Source: Azorinus chamasolen (Eukaryota > Mollusca > Bivalvia > Cardiida > Solecurtidae). From it: 64,000 nucleotides of DNA. Made by a program: the position numbers and the translations under genes. Positions within the stretch are counted from its first letter, which is position 1, and each line of letters starts with the position of its first letter. The stretch is from positions 55,279,805 through 55,343,804 of the forward strand of contig OY755237.1 of the NCBI GenBank assembly GCA_963576725.1, in the 5' to 3' direction. The notes under the pieces were generated by a model, which was given only the letters and a program-made list of their open reading frames with translations, searched no databases and was not told the origin of the DNA. Of the stretch, positions 41,293 through 52,262 are shown one piece after another.

Positions 41293-41460
41293 TATAACCC
41301 TTTCCCTGTTCAATATTCATGTAAGACAATTTGACATCATGAATATTTATTAACTGAAGTTTTATAATGTAAACTTTTCAAGGAAATATTTTGCTTTGAC
41401 AGACACTGTAGAATCCGGTCTATATCACATCAAAAGCAAACAAAGAGTTAGTGATTTATT
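41293..41460 (-). repeat. A/C hybrid MITE, long side only
   Basis: ATAACCCTTTCCCTGTTCAA to AAAAGCAAACAAAGAG, truncated at the palindrome. Confidence 0.75.
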
Positions 41461-41469
41461 TCACACAGT

Positions 41470-41592
41470 TCATTAGCCCTTCCCATGCGACATGACTGGC
41501 ATGTGTACACAGCTTGGATCCAGATGAGGCACCGAGTAATTACTCGGCATCTCACTAGGGTCCATGGTGTTTGACATCCGGTCAGTAGCTTT
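41470..41592 (+). repeat. Family E palindrome relic
   Basis: CAGCTTGGATCCAGATGAGG and GGCATCTCACTAGGGTCCAT around CGAGTAATTACTCG. Confidence 0.7.
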
Positions 41593-41827
41593 TTAACCAT
41601 TTTCCTGTTCAATATTCATGTAAGAAAGTATGCCATCTTTAATATTAATTAGATTAATATTTATGACGGCACATGCTATTTTGACTCATACATATACCGT
41701 GGAATTAGATCTATATTATACCATTGATAAGCAAACAGAGAAGACACTGACCAGACGGTTCCTATAGGAGCCGTCTGATCGGGGTCTACTTTGTTTGCAA
41801 AAGTGTTTATATGAAGGAACGGCTTAA
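41593..41827 (-). mobile_element. C/A hybrid MITE, complete
   Basis: TTAACCATTTTCCTGTTCAA start, GAAGGAACGGCTTAA end. Palindrome ACGGTTCCTATAGGAGCCGT. Confidence 0.9.
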
Positions 41828-41933
41828 ATGCTTGAGCGATTTCGATCTGACTAATATTTGTTACAGGTCAGGGTTTTTTAGCATGAGAAAGGTGAAGGGA
41901 AGTTTATTTCCCACTACATGTACATGTATCATC

Positions 41934-42118
41934 TTAACCCTTTCAGCCCTGAATTTTCATAGTGGTATAGCCCATCAGTGTTTAACTGTAGAGTCCACTC
42001 AGTATAAAGGGCTTAAACTTGTTAGGTTATTTTGAAAGATTATTTTGAATGACAAACATAGCTCTAGGATCCCTCTGATCTGGATCTATAATGTTTGCAA
42101 ATGACACTGCCTTAGTGT
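41934..42118 (-). mobile_element. Family F MITE
   Basis: TTAACCCTTTCAGCCCTGAA start, CCACTCAGTATAAAGGGC internal block shared with 60843. Palindrome reduced (AGCTCTAGGATCCCTCTGATC). Confidence 0.78.
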
Positions 42119-42413
42119 ACCGCATTGTGAAGGTCTTTCTCACATCCTACTATAGTAAAGGTCTTTCTCCAAATTGTCCAAGCTCTAAGCAGTTTCCGTC
42201 TTCAAACATATGCTTTTTACCATTACAGAAACTCAACCCTATTTTGATTATTAATTATTTTATTAAATACATAACACATGGATATCTATTGGAGTAGAAA
42301 ACAGTAGACAATATGTAACACATACGCATACAGGGCAGATCCCGATCACACAGCCCCTACATGTGCCATCTAGTCTGGGTCTACTCGGTTTGAAAAGGCG
42401 TGATTACCAAGTA

Positions 42414-42829
42414 CCGTAGAACCTGTCTTAGCCCATTACTTCATAGGCTATTTTTAGACACAACCTCTTTGTATAAATCTACCGAAAAGGAGCATTAACT
42501 AGAGAAAAGGAAAATTTTAGAATTTTGTAGTTTGAAACCATTGTGATAAATAGAGCATTTGCTCTATATATCACAATGGTTTCACAAAGTGACTTTTACT
42601 GAGTCGTCAAAAGTCGCCAATATGAGGTAATTGGTTAAGCGACTATCAAAAAGATGTACATGTATAATTTTGGGTCTGTAGGACAAGCGGTAGCTTATAA
42701 CTGGCCAAAAGTAAAGCTGATATAAGGATCGTTTTTGTAGTAGTTTTGCCCTGAATTAAGCAACCACCTGCTTTTAAGACGCATTTGGTCAATAAACGAA
42801 TGACCGCTTATGACAGGTTCTAAGTACTG
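42414..42829. mobile_element. Family G MITE split by a family D MITE
   Basis: CCGTAGAACCTGTCTTA then the D copy, then AGCGACTATCAAAAAGATG, the palindrome (GGACAAGCGGTAGCTTATAA ... TTAAGCAACCACCTGC) and GACAGGTTCTAAGTACTG. Removal of D restores CTGTCTTAAGCGAC. Confidence 0.82.
42428..42638. mobile_element. Family D MITE, nested
   Basis: TTAGCCCATTACTTCATAGG start (left site mutated), ATATGAGGTAATTGGTTAA end. Apex shortened to GAGCATTTGCTC. Confidence 0.9.
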
Positions 42830-42894
42830 TGAAGGGCAAACATCACGGTTTAGAATCTAACGAGATTTTTCATTTCATTGAAATGAATTTACGA

Positions 42895-43826
42895 CTTTGT
42901 ACAGTGTTAGTACCTTGTTAACCCTTTGTACAGTGTTAGTACCCTGTTAACCCTTTGTACAGTGTTAGTACATTGTTAACCCTTTGTACAGTGTTAGTAC
43001 CCTGTTAACCCTTTGTACAGTGTTAGTACCTTGTTAACCCTTTGTACAGTGTTAGTACCTTGTTAACCCTTTGTACAGTGTTAGTACCCTGTTAACCCTT
43101 TGTACAGTGTTAGTACCCTGTTAACCCTTTGTACAGTGTTAGTACCCTGTTAACCCTTTGTACAGTGTTAGTACCCTGTTAACCCTTTGTACAGTGTTAG
43201 TACCTTGTTAACCCTTTGTACAGTGTTAGTACCCTGTTAACCCTTTGTACAGTGTTAGTACCTTGTTAACCCTTTGTACAGTGTTAGTACCCTGTTAACC
43301 CTTTGTACAGTGTTAGTACCTTGTTAACCCTTTGTACAGTGTTAGTACCCTGTTAACCCTTTGTACAGTGTTAGTACCCTGTTAACCCTTTGTACAGTGT
43401 TAGTACCTTGTTAACCCTTTGTACAGTGTTAGTACCCTGTTAACCCTTTGTACAGTGTTAGTACCTTGTTAACCCTTTGTACAGTGTTAGTACCTTGTTA
43501 ACCCTTTGTACAGTGTTAGTACCCTGTTAACCCTTTGTACAGTGTTAGTACCCTGTTAACCCTTTGTACAGTGTTAGTACCCTGTTAACCCTTTGTACAG
43601 TGTTAGTACCCTGTTAACCCTTTGTACAGTGTTAGTACCCTGTTAACCCTTTGTACAGTGTTAGTACCTTGTTAACCCTTTGTACAGTGTTAGTACCTTG
43701 TTAACCCTTTGTACAGTGTTAGTACCTTGTTAACCCTTTGTACAGTGTTAGTACCTTGTTAACCCTTTGTACAGTGTTAGTACCCTGTTAACCCTTTGTA
43801 CAGTGTTAGTACCTTGTTAACCCTTT
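42895..43826. repeat. 29-bp satellite containing a MITE terminus
   Basis: About 32 units of TTAACCCTTTGTACAGTGTT + AGTACCCTG, with a CCC/CCT variant site. Each unit carries TTAACCCTTT, and the last one runs on as the start of a real family A element at 43817. Otherwise almost free of mutations. Confidence 0.98.
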
Positions 43827-44032
43827 CCTCCATATAAACGCCTTATCACACATTTGCAAACATAATAAATATAGGGGCCGTCTGATCAGGGTTTACTCTA
43901 TTTGATTAAAGCATAGTATATAGATGTTTCTGGTGCTAAAATCCATTGCCAATTTCAATTTAAATGATTATGTCAATGAATGTTCATGAGATGATGGTTT
44001 GTTTAATAAATGCTTTACAAGGAAAGGGTTAA
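43817..44032 (+). mobile_element. Family A variant at the satellite edge
   Basis: TTAACCCTTTCCTCCATATA start, CAAGGAAAGGGTTAA end. The left palindrome arm is deleted (ATAATAAATATAGGGGCCGTC). Confidence 0.88.
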
Positions 44033-44390
44033 ATCTTTTCACTGTTTATGAGATTTTGTGTTAACATTTATAATCAGTTTGAATGCAGAAAACCTTGCAT
44101 CTACTTAGTGTCAAAACTGTTTTACATTCAGACATTCTTTGAGAAATGAAGCAGAAAACAAAACTCCCGCATTGTTAAGTTATTGCAAATAAAGTAGACC
44201 CATATCAGACAGAGCATTACAATGTTTACTTTCACCTGCTTTCATCCAGGTTACTCGGAATCTGTTGAATCTTGGATCGAAGCTGTTAACAAGTCATATC
44301 ACGCTTAGTACAGGATGGTTAACTTATTCATTTGTGATCTTATATTTCGTATTCAGTAAAACTACATGGGAGAATTCTAATTCCGAATCT
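44033..44390. other. Unannotated; E and C fragments
   Basis: AAATAAAGTAGACCCATATCAGA at 44188 is an A/C arm. No complete element or gene. Confidence 0.4.
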
Positions 44391-44838
44391 TTAACCTATT
44401 ACTTGATAAGTATTAATGTAAGAAATGATGACACAATGAATATTAATTAGACGAACTTTTATACGGTTAAACCCCGCTAATACGACCACCTAAAAGAGGC
44501 ATAATTATGGGTGCTTTACGCAGGTGGTAGCTTAATGCAGGACAAAAGTAATACAGAAAGAGGAGCTTTCTGCATTACCTTTGCACTGCATTAAGCAACC
44601 ACCTGCTTATAAAGACACTCATGTTTATTCATCAAATGGTCGCATTAGAGGGGTTCTGCTATAATGAGATACGAACACGGCAATGTTTGGCCAATGCAGA
44701 ACCTGAAGAATCAGCTATATTATTACTTCATCGGCGAGCAGAGCAGGAGCTGATCGACAGCTCATACAGGAGTTGTCTGATCTTGGTCTACTCTGTTTGC
44801 AAATGCGTAAAGTGCTTGTTTATGGAGTGAATGCTTAA
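44391..44838 (-). mobile_element. Family C MITE split by a family G MITE
   Basis: TTAACCTATTACTTGATAAG start, broken in TTTTTATAATG by the G copy, resuming AATGAGATACGAACACGGC and ending GGAGTGAATGCTTAA. Removing G and one TA gives a standard C long side. Confidence 0.88.
44464..44661. mobile_element. Family G MITE, nested, TA duplicated
   Basis: TA at 44462-44463 and 44662-44663. Ends CGGTTAAACCCCGCTAATAC and ATTAGAGGGGTTCTGCTA. Palindrome AGAAAGAGGAGCTTTCT. Confidence 0.85.
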
Positions 44839-45213
44839 GGCAAATGGTAGCGTAATGTTGGATGAACGTTAAACAGGAAGTTCCCATAGAGTCTTTCTGC
44901 ATTAACCCTTTACTCCATGAATATTCATGTAAGAAATAATGACATCATGATTAATAAGATGTATTGTTATAATAGCACATAACCGCATGCATATTTTGTC
45001 ATGGCAGAAACTGTAGAATCATATCTATATTATGTCATAAGCAAACAGAGCAGACTCTGATCAGACGGTTCCTATAGGTGCCGTCTGATCTGGGTCTACT
45101 CTGTTTGCAATGGCGTATAGAAAAAGCGTATTTATGGAGTACAAGGTTAAGCAACCACCTGTTCTTGGTCACGTGTTTATTCAATATGTGGTCATTATAG
45201 AGAGGTTTTGTTT
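44839..45213. mobile_element. Family G MITE split by a family C MITE
   Basis: GGCAAATGGTAGCGTAATGT ... CTTTCTGCATTAA, then the C copy, then GCAACCACCTGTTCTTGGTC and CATTATAGAGAGGTTTTG. The site reads CTGCATTAAGCAACC once the insert is removed. The left end is lost. Confidence 0.82.
44902..45150 (-). mobile_element. Family C MITE, complete, nested
   Basis: TTAACCCTTTACTCCATGAA start, GGAGTACAAGGTTAA end. 249 bp. Palindrome ACGGTTCCTATAGGTGCCGT. Confidence 0.93.
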
Positions 45214-45299
45214 GTTATATACATATATAGTTTAAAATTTAAATTGTTATGGTTAAAGGACCGTGACGATATATACATTTAGCTCCATTTCTGTTTAAC

Positions 45300-45420
45300 G
45301 GTTTCCCTTTTGGATCTCCTTGTAAGAAATAATGGCATGGTGAATATTTGCTGATTTTGTTGTAAAACTCCTAGAGGAGTCGTCTTATCTGGGTCTACTC
45401 TGTTTGCAAAGGCGTTTAGT
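45300..45420 (-). repeat. C MITE fragment
   Basis: TGTAAGAAATAATGGCATGG, then AAACTCCTAGAGGAGTCGTC and a short-side arm that ends at the next family B element. Confidence 0.65.
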
Positions 45421-45657
45421 TTAACCCTTCTCTGGCTGAATTTTAAAATACATTTCTCCTTCTTTATCCATGCCCTGTTGTATAATTACATATATCTTCA
45501 CTGTGTACAAGTATCACTGCTGTGGAGTGTACTGGTTGCACAATCAACTTGTAAATAGTGCAGACCCTGATGAGACAGCTCCTGCAGGAACTGTCTCATC
45601 TGGGTCTTCACTATTTACAGGTAGGTATATTGACGTGAATAGCAAGCGAAGGGTTAA
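45421..45657 (-). mobile_element. Family B TTAA MITE, complete
   Basis: TTAACCCTTCTCTGGCTGAA start, AGCAAGCGAAGGGTTAA end. Same orientation as 530. Palindrome GACAGCTCCTGCAGGAACTGTC. Confidence 0.93.
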
Positions 45658-45700
45658 GGAAGGGTTACTGTACAGCACAAGCCTAAATAGTGCCACAGAG

Positions 45701-45830
45701 TTAACCCTTTACGTCAAAGAGACGTCCCTTGACGTATTGAAAACTCCTATAGGAGTCGTCTGATTTTGGTCTACCCTGTTTGCAAATGCATGAAAAGGCG
45801 TTTATAAATAAATATGAAGGAAAGGGTTAA
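45701..45830 (-). mobile_element. A/C MITE, long side deleted
   Basis: TTAACCCTTTACGTCAAAGA start, AACTCCTATAGGAGTCGTCT, end GGAAAGGGTTAA. Confidence 0.82.
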
Positions 45831-46004
45831 CGGTTATTTGGTCATTATGCGTATCATAAAATAAATGATTACAGTGGTGATACTTTCTGAATCAGATGTT
45901 GCGTGGAAAGTTTGGCTACATGTCAGCCTCATTAAATGTCAAGGATGGTTTTGATGTTATATCATGTGAGCTTGACATCTCGCCAGTCTGGTGTTTAGCA
46001 AATG

Positions 46005-46205
46005 CAGTAAAACATCTCTAAAGCGACCACCGCTAGTGGTCTAATTCTGGGGTTTAATTGCCCATGGTAGCTTAATGCAGGACGAAAGTTATGCAGAAAG
46101 GTCCTGCAGGAGCTTTCTGTGTTACTTTTGTCATGTATTAAGTAACCACCTTTTCCAGGCGCATATGTTTACTTATAAAGGTGTCGATTTAGAGGGGTTG
46201 TACTG
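46005..46205. mobile_element. Family G MITE
   Basis: Ends CAGTAAAACATCTCTAAAGC and TTTAGAGGGGTTGTACTG. Palindrome AAAGGTCCTGCAGGAGCTTT with GGTAGCTTAATGCAGGACGA arm. The left TA reads TG. Confidence 0.88.
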
Positions 46206-46527
46206 TATCTCATATCAATTCAGCGACTGTATCAGGTGATACATTGATTTTTGTGTATAGACACAAACTGCCATGTGATGGCCACGGTGTCTGCATGGTC
46301 AGTTCACAAATCTCGTGATGGCGAACTTATTTCAACATACTAGTAACTCGCGTACCTCATGCGTGTTAGTGTAAGAAATAATCACATGCATTGTTTGTAA
46401 AAGTATGTTTATATATGATATTGGCGTAACTAAAATCATTTATGATCAGATTTATCCCTTTTACATTTATCATTCTTTCAGTTATGACCCACATTACTGT
46501 CCCAGTAACTCAACGTCTCGTCACATG

Positions 46528-46700
46528 CTTAACTCATTCCCTCATCTGCTCTGTTTGCTAATGGAATTTAATAGATTTGTTGCTATACTTTCTAAAATAG
46601 CAACAATGTTCCACCTTCCATGTGTTATTATGGCTATTTTGTCAATGAATATTCAGTAGGTATTGAACTTTGTAATAAACATAGAACAGGGAAAGGGTTT
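46528..46700 (+). mobile_element. Family A MITE lacking its left palindrome arm
   Basis: TTAACTCATTCCCTCATCTG start, ACAGGGAAAGGGTTTA end. Confidence 0.85.
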
Positions 46701-46964
46701 ACATTCGGCCAATACGTAGTCTCTTAAAAAGTTTGATGAATATGTGGCCAATAAAACATTCAGCAAACCGGAGTTTGAGCAAACACTACTTTTTTCAGCA
46801 TGAGAATGATAAAAGACACATTAAGTATCTGCTATTGATAGAAGTAGACTTGCCCTGAGTAGTCTTCTAATGGTGCCTTTATAACAGAACACTGCTTGAT
46901 GCAAGACGAAAGAAAAGCAGAATTACTTCCTTCATTACTTCCATCCTTCGCTTCTATCTGCCCA

Positions 46965-47245
46965 TACCCATTCCCCCCCTACTTACGCCTTTTGACGCCT
47001 CTGTAAAAGTCATTTTTGAAACCATTGTGACAAATAGAGGCTTTGCTCCATAGGAACCAGTACTGCTCTATTTACCACAATGGTTTCAATACTACACAGT
47101 TTGATTTTTTATTTATTTTATCTAGTAAATGCTCCATTTTGGTAGAGTTTTTTTTTTTTTCATTGTATCTAGTAAATGCTCCTTTTCGGTAGATTTATTA
47201 AAAATAGGTTGGGTCTAAAAATAGTCTAGGAAGGAATAGGTTCAA
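46965..47245. mobile_element. Family D MITE, reversed, with duplication
   Basis: ACCCATTCCCCCCCTACTTA start, AGGAAGGAATAGGTTCAA end. TCTAGTAAATGCTCC occurs twice around a T run. Palindrome GCTCCATAGGAACCAGTACTGC is disturbed. Confidence 0.82.
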
Positions 47246-47359
47246 GATTCAAAATAAAACTTTTTTTGTGTGGCGATTGTAGAGAGGTTTCACTGTATAT
47301 ACCAGCAGAGCTCCAGATGAGATGCGTAAATTTACATCATTTTCAGGATTAACTTTTTT

Positions 47360-47456
47360 ATTTCTCCACCAAACCCTATACTGTGACCACGCTTTAGAAT
47401 CGTCTCGAAGAGACGATTCTAAAGCGTGGTCACAGTATAGGGTTTGGTGGAGAAAT
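47360..47456. mobile_element. Family H palindrome, perfect
   Basis: ATTTCTCCACCAAACCCTAT ... GTCTCGAAGAGAC ... ending in the exact complement: 48-bp arms without a mismatch. Confidence 0.95.
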
Positions 47457-47827
47457 GGCGATTTTGTTGGAGAACTGACGATCTTAGTGTTCGGGTACAC
47501 ACCTTTATCTATAGCTCTGGACCAGTGAGCAGAAAATGTTCAATACAGTAAGTTGCTAGATAAGACGTAAACCTTTAGCCTCAATCAACACATTCTCTGT
47601 TGAATATTCATGTATGAAATATTGATATCATGACTATTTATTATTAATTTTTAATGGCATATGTACACAGGATAGTTTCACAGGCAGACATTGATGTATA
47701 GATGTACGTAAAGTAGGGCATTTTTTGCTTCGAGCATTTCAACCAGAATTATGAGACTTTGAACTTTTCTTCACTAATATAGCATCTAGTAAAGAAATCG
47801 TGTGTGTCCAACTCCTCATATACGCGT

Positions 47828-48062
47828 TTAATCCTTCTGTTCTGTGTGTATTTCAAATTTCAATACCTATTGAATATTAATGGACAAAATAGTTATAATG
47901 AAATATGGAAGGTGGTACATTGTAACCAATTTAGAAACTAAAGAAACAGATATTTCACTTTCCATTAGCAAACAGAGCAGACCCTGATCAGACGACTCCT
48001 ATAGGAGCCGTCTGATTTGGGTCTACTTTGTGAAAACACGTTTATATGAAGGAAAGGGTTAA
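47828..48062 (-). mobile_element. Family A MITE, complete
   Basis: TTAATCCTTCTGTTCTGTGT start, GAAGGAAAGGGTTAA end. Palindrome ACGACTCCTATAGGAGCCGT. A C-type terminus (ATTTATGGAGTAAAGAGTTAA) is attached at 48062-48083. Confidence 0.9.
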
Positions 48063-48104
48063 CTATTTATGGAGTAAAGAGTTAAAGCCAAACATTACTA
48101 GTGA

Positions 48105-48183
48105 TTTGTGTGTTCGGTTTATATAGATTTATTGTAGTTTATTTGTGTGTTCGGTTTATATAGATTTATTGTAGTTTATTTGA
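48105..48183. repeat. 40-bp direct repeat, two copies
   Basis: TTTGTGTGTTCGGTTTATAT + AGATTTATTGTAGTTTA occurs twice in a row. Confidence 0.95.
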
Positions 48184-48194
48184 CTTTAAGAGTG

Positions 48195-48325
48195 TAACAC
48201 ATTCAGTAACACTTCTCTAAAGCGACCGCGAAAAATATGTATTATTCTGAGTCATGAAGGCAAGTGTTAGTCGAATGCAGGGAGAAAGCTCCCTTGGGAA
48301 CTTCCTGCATTACCTTTGCGCTGCA
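48195..48325. repeat. Family G relic
   Basis: CAGTAACACTTCTCTAAAGC start. GAAAGCTCCCTTGGGAACTTCC core. The right arm merges into a MITE terminus. Confidence 0.7.
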
Positions 48326-48331
48326 TGCAGG

Positions 48332-48697
48332 AATAAACCCTTTCCTTCATATAAACGCCTTTTTGCGCCTTTGGTGACAGGAGCTGTCTGATCAGGATCA
48401 ACTCTAATGTTTGCTTATGTCATGATATACAGTTTTACTCCATAAATACGCCTTTCTACGCTAATTGTATTCTATGCTACATTAGGTCATAAGCAAACAG
48501 AGTAGATCCAGATCAGACGGCTCTTCGGGGGCCGTCTGATCAGGGTCTGCTGGTTGCTTATAACATAACCTAAATCTAATTCTACAGTTGCTGTTATGGC
48601 CAAAATATCCTGTGTTCATATACCATGTAAAATGAATCTAATTAATATCTATGACGTCATTATTTCTTGCATAAATATTCACGGAGTAAAGGGTTAA
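48332..48697 (+). mobile_element. Two overlapping A/C MITEs
   Basis: A short A-type piece (48335-48435) is followed by a C element with ACTCCATAAATACGCC, palindrome ACGGCTCTTCGGGGGCCGTC and end GGAGTAAAGGGTTAA (48697). Confidence 0.78.
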
Positions 48698-49390
48698 AAT
48701 ATTAAGTGGTCGCATTATGGAGTGTCTGCCTTGTAAATTTTGAATTCTTTCAGTTACTTTTGAATGTTAAAAGAATAAGATATGTATATTTTGATTGGAT
48801 GTTTCGTCTCTTCAATGGGCATTTCCTTGTTGAGTGGTTTCGTATACGTTCGCAATACATGTTTTATCAGTCAAATCGTATTGTGGATTTTTTTAAACCA
48901 TGTTGAAAAGGCATAAGGAAACCAGATGTTTCGATAAGACATTTTAATTTGCTTTCACGAAATTTATAAACGGTCCGGTTTCACATGTCAGCTGGTATTA
49001 TATGATACGAAATATCAATTACACGTACTTCCGAAACACATTTCCTATCTGCAACTAATACACACTCGGAATTGTAATTGTAAATGTTGAACAAAACATA
49101 TGTCTATATTGATAGTACGGATGTTAAAAGTTCCTCACTTTGTCTATTCATCATTTTATTGTCGATTAAGAACAAATCATATGTCTATATTGATAATATG
49201 GAAATTACAGACTTCTCACTTACGTTCATTCAGTATGTTGTTGTAGATGAAAAATATAATGTATATCTATATTTATGACACGTACATATTAAACCGATTA
49301 TCAATTACATGTATATTGACCAGTGGTCCGATTTCCAGTAAGTGGGAGAGGTTAGTTAAACTGTCGCAAGTTTGACTACTTCCGATTCGA
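48698..49390. other. Unannotated; contains an 81-bp direct repeat
   Basis: ACATATGTCTATATTGATA near 49096 recurs as TCATATGTCTATATTGATA near 49177. No gene or known element. Confidence 0.45.
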
Positions 49391-49498
49391 ACAAACTTTT
49401 GAGAAATTATAGACCAAGTGTCAAACAGCTTGGATCCTGATCCTGACCATTTGGATCAAATCTGTTTGAAAATGATGAAAAGGCTTAGGGTTAAACCA
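49391..49498. repeat. Family E relic
   Basis: AGTGTCAAACAGCTTGGATC CTGATCC ... TTTGGATCAAATCTGTTTG with collapsed centre. Confidence 0.6.
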
Positions 49499-49736
49499 GG
49501 TAATCCACCTGTCATTTTCCAATACCTAGACTCAATATTCATGGACAAAACAGTTATAATGAAATATGGAAAGTGGAAAATTGTAGCCACTTTAGAAAGT
49601 AAAATAACAGATCTTTCAAATTCCATTAGCAAACAGAGTAGACCCTGATCAGACGGCTCCTATAGGAGCCGTCTGATCTGGGTCTACTCTGTTTGCAAAT
49701 ACGTGAAACACGTGTATATATGAAGGAAATTGTTAA
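49499..49736 (-). mobile_element. Family A MITE with perfect palindrome
   Basis: GGTAATCCACCTGTCATTTT start (degraded), GAAGGAAATTGTTAA end. The palindrome CAGACGGCTCCTATAGGAGC is intact over >60 bp. The left arm has GTAGACCC but keeps CCTGAT. Confidence 0.88.
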
Positions 49737-49910
49737 TCTGCAGTGCAGTAATTGTCGTCTGATCGTACTCCTGTTTGACTTTTAGTCTGCTTCAGACGAA
49801 TCAGTGATTGCCTGTGCCAATTAACAGTCTAGATCCAAACGGGACGCCGGGTAGAGTCAGAATCTAGACTGCACGACACGCTGATTGTATTTTGGCAGAT
49901 ATACATGTAT
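49737..49910 (-). repeat. Family E, diverged
   Basis: TAATCTGCAGTGCAGTAATTGTCGTCTG, AACAGTCTAGATCCAAACG and AGAATCTAGACTG. Confidence 0.6.
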
Positions 49911-49949
49911 TGAATTGGATATTGAATACATATATGTTATATGTTATAT

Positions 49950-50166
49950 TCTCTCCTCAACTATTTTAGACCCAACCTCTTTGAATAAATCTACCGAAAA
50001 GGAACATTAACTATAGAAAGGGAGAATTTTAGAATTGTGTAGTTTTTAAAACCAGAGTGATAAATAGAGCATGTGTTCCTATGGAGCACATGCTCTATTT
50101 ATCATAATGGTTTCAAAAATGACTTGCATATGCACATTCAGGCGTCAATAGGAGAGAATGAGTTAA
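49950..50166. mobile_element. Family D MITE
   Basis: Left terminus degraded (TTCTCTCCTCAACTATTTTA), right GGAGAGAATGAGTTAA. Apex GAGCATGTGTTCCTATGGAGCACATGCTC. Confidence 0.85.
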
Positions 50167-50175
50167 TGTCCACTG

Positions 50176-50285
50176 CCCGGTGTCCCTTAAAAAGAACATA
50201 TTTTTATGCTAACAGGGTAGACCTAGATTAGGGGGTTCATGAAGGAGCCGTCTGTTCGGGGCCTGCAATGTTTGCTGAACTCCTC
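50176..50285 (+). repeat. Degraded A/C core
   Basis: GCTAACAGGGTAGACCTAGA ... GGAGCCGTCTGTTCGGGGCC. Confidence 0.55.
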
Positions 50286-50775
50286 AATGTCAATGACTTA
50301 TTCCGGCAAACATTTTGGGTTTTTTTGTGCTCTCGCCACATGAAAAAAATGGTTGGGTCCCGAAAAGGAATAAATGGGTTAAAATGGACGAATTATTAAA
50401 TTTGGAAGAAGCAACATTTGCTCAAACAGACTAAAGAATACGATTTACTCAACTAAATCAATTTACAAAATCACGGAAAAAACACCACACTCGCACATGC
50501 ACGCACGAACGTGTACACGTGCACCCAGAACTTTACATATGCGCGGGTGTCAAGTAGTTTAGATCCAGATTAAATGAGTAATTTAAAGACCACTATCTGA
50601 TCTGGATTTTGTTCTTTTCGTTTTAAGTGGGAAATAATTATTAATCAAGATCCAGTACTGACGAACATTATATTCTCAATGTCTAAATTGACCAGATAGC
50701 ACCTCTCCGATTAGCTAATATACAGAAGAACAGAACAGAACAGAACTTAATTACTTCTCAGGCACCCGGGAAGCA
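50286..50775. other. Mostly unique sequence
   Basis: Contains a weak E-like palindrome (AGTTTAGATCCAGATTAAAT ... TCTGATCTGGATT, 50556-50610) and GAACA repeats at 50730. No gene. Confidence 0.4.
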
Positions 50776-50779
50776 AATA

Positions 50780-50967
50780 CAGTATCACCAAAAAGAGGTC
50801 TAATTATTGGTCTGTAAAGCAGGTGGTAGCTTAATGCAGTTCAAACGCAATGCAGAAAGCTCCTATAGGAGTTTTCTTCTTTACGTTTGCCCTGCATTAA
50901 TTAACCAGCTTCTTTTTAAGACTTCTGTGTTCAATAAATGAATAGGTGCTTAGGACAGGTCCTGTTG
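50780..50967. mobile_element. Family G MITE
   Basis: Left CAGTATCACCAAAAAGAGGT, right GGACAGGTCCTGTTG. Palindrome AAAGCTCCTATAGGAGTTTT with AGGTGGTAGCTTAATGCAG. Confidence 0.83.
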
Positions 50968-51112
50968 TATATCTATCTACCTGTCGGGCGTCTGAATTGT
51001 ACTCGAATACCTAACATTTTTGACCTAGTTGTTGGGTAAAGTTATCTTATATATCGTGTATATAAACTGTATGTTGTTCATGACTTGGCACGTTTGCAGT
51101 AAACACAAGATA

Positions 51113-51305
51113 CAGTAAAACGTTTCTAAACCGGAATTCTAGTAGAGAAGAATTTTCAGGCAGATGGCTGCTTAATGCAGTGTGAAAGTCATGCAGAAAG
51201 CTCATAGAAGAGCTTTCTGCATGACGTTCACCCTGCATTAAGCTGCCACATGTCGCCAAGACCGATATTTATACATCTAAGGTCCGATTTAGAGAGGTTT
51301 CACTG
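51113..51305. mobile_element. Family G MITE, complete
   Basis: TA at 51111-51112 and 51306-51307. Ends CAGTAAAACGTTTCTAAACC and GATTTAGAGAGGTTTCACTG. Palindrome AAAGCTCATAGAAGAGCTTT. Confidence 0.9.
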
Positions 51306-51479
51306 TAAGTATACGTGACATATTAGATACGACATGTTTGACAATATGGAAAACAAAACTAGAAAACTCGATAGTTTAACACCAATGTCTTTGGGAGATT
51401 TTCCATGTGTTTGAATACGCACTTTTTTCTGTGGCTCAATACTATAGAGTGAGTGTAATATCACCAGTTATTGACATTT

Positions 51480-51705
51480 TAACCCGTTATCTCATGACTA
51501 TTTTTGTAATAAATAATGATATCATTAAATTTTACTTGTTGAATTGTTAATAATGAATGGTATACGAACACTTTGGCCATGTCATAAACTGTAGAAGTAT
51601 ACATGTATCATTTCTTAAGCACACATAGCAGATTCTGATCAGATGGCTCCTACAGAAGCTGTCTGGTCTAGGTCTACACTGATTGCAGATACATAAGGAG
51701 GATGT
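51480..51705 (-). repeat. Family C MITE, right end lost
   Basis: TTAACCCGTTATCTCATGAC start. Palindrome ATGGCTCCTACAGAAGCTGTC. Fades after GATTGCAGATACATAAGG. Confidence 0.78.
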
Positions 51706-51833
51706 CTGTCTCTACCGGATAGATGGTAATGTAAATATCTACTACATGTAGTGGCCTCCAGTCAGAGTCAGCAGTGTGTGTAGACGAACTACCATCGATG
51801 TTTAATATAACCCCTTCCTCCTGGATTCTCATA

Positions 51834-52062
51834 TTAACCTTTACTACATAGATACATGTAGGCCTTTTATGCCTTTGAAAACAGAGAAGACCAAGATCAG
51901 AGTCTCCTGTAGGAGCCGTCTGATCAAGGTCTGCTCTCTTTGCTAATGATATGATAAAGATTCTGTTTTGTAAAAAAAAACATTGGTCATAGTAAATATT
52001 CTATTAATTAATATTCTTGATGTTATTATTTATGCCTGAATATTCATGGAGTAAAGGGTTAA
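51834..52062 (+). mobile_element. Family C MITE, complete
   Basis: TTAACCTTTACTACATAGAT start, GGAGTAAAGGGTTAA end. Palindrome AGTCTCCTGTAGGAGCCGT. Confidence 0.9.
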
Positions 52063-52064
52063 GA

Positions 52065-52262
52065 GTTAATTACTGCATGAATATTCATGGGTTGAATTTT
52101 CACAATTACACATTAACAAGGATAGATTAAAAAATGATTGAAACAGAAACTTCAGGTTTATATAAATCCATAAACAGACAGGACAGTCCTGACCAGACAG
52201 CTTCTTTATAGAATGATCTGTTCTGGGTGTGTCAAAGTCATCTATATGAGGAAAAGGATTAA
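52065..52262 (-). mobile_element. Family C MITE, diverged, adjacent
   Basis: TTAATTACTGCATGAATATT start, GAGGAAAAGGATTAA end, three bases from the previous copy. Confidence 0.75.

Noticed and set aside
37411..43826. CRISPR-like arrays (regular 42-bp and 29-bp repeats)
   Set aside because: Units are contiguous, with no unique spacers, in a spliced eukaryotic genome with no Cas genes.
42895..43826. Interstitial telomere repeat
   Set aside because: The TTAACCC in each 29-bp unit resembles telomere text, but it is the MITE terminus TTAACCCTTT. No TTAGGG/CCCTAA runs exist.
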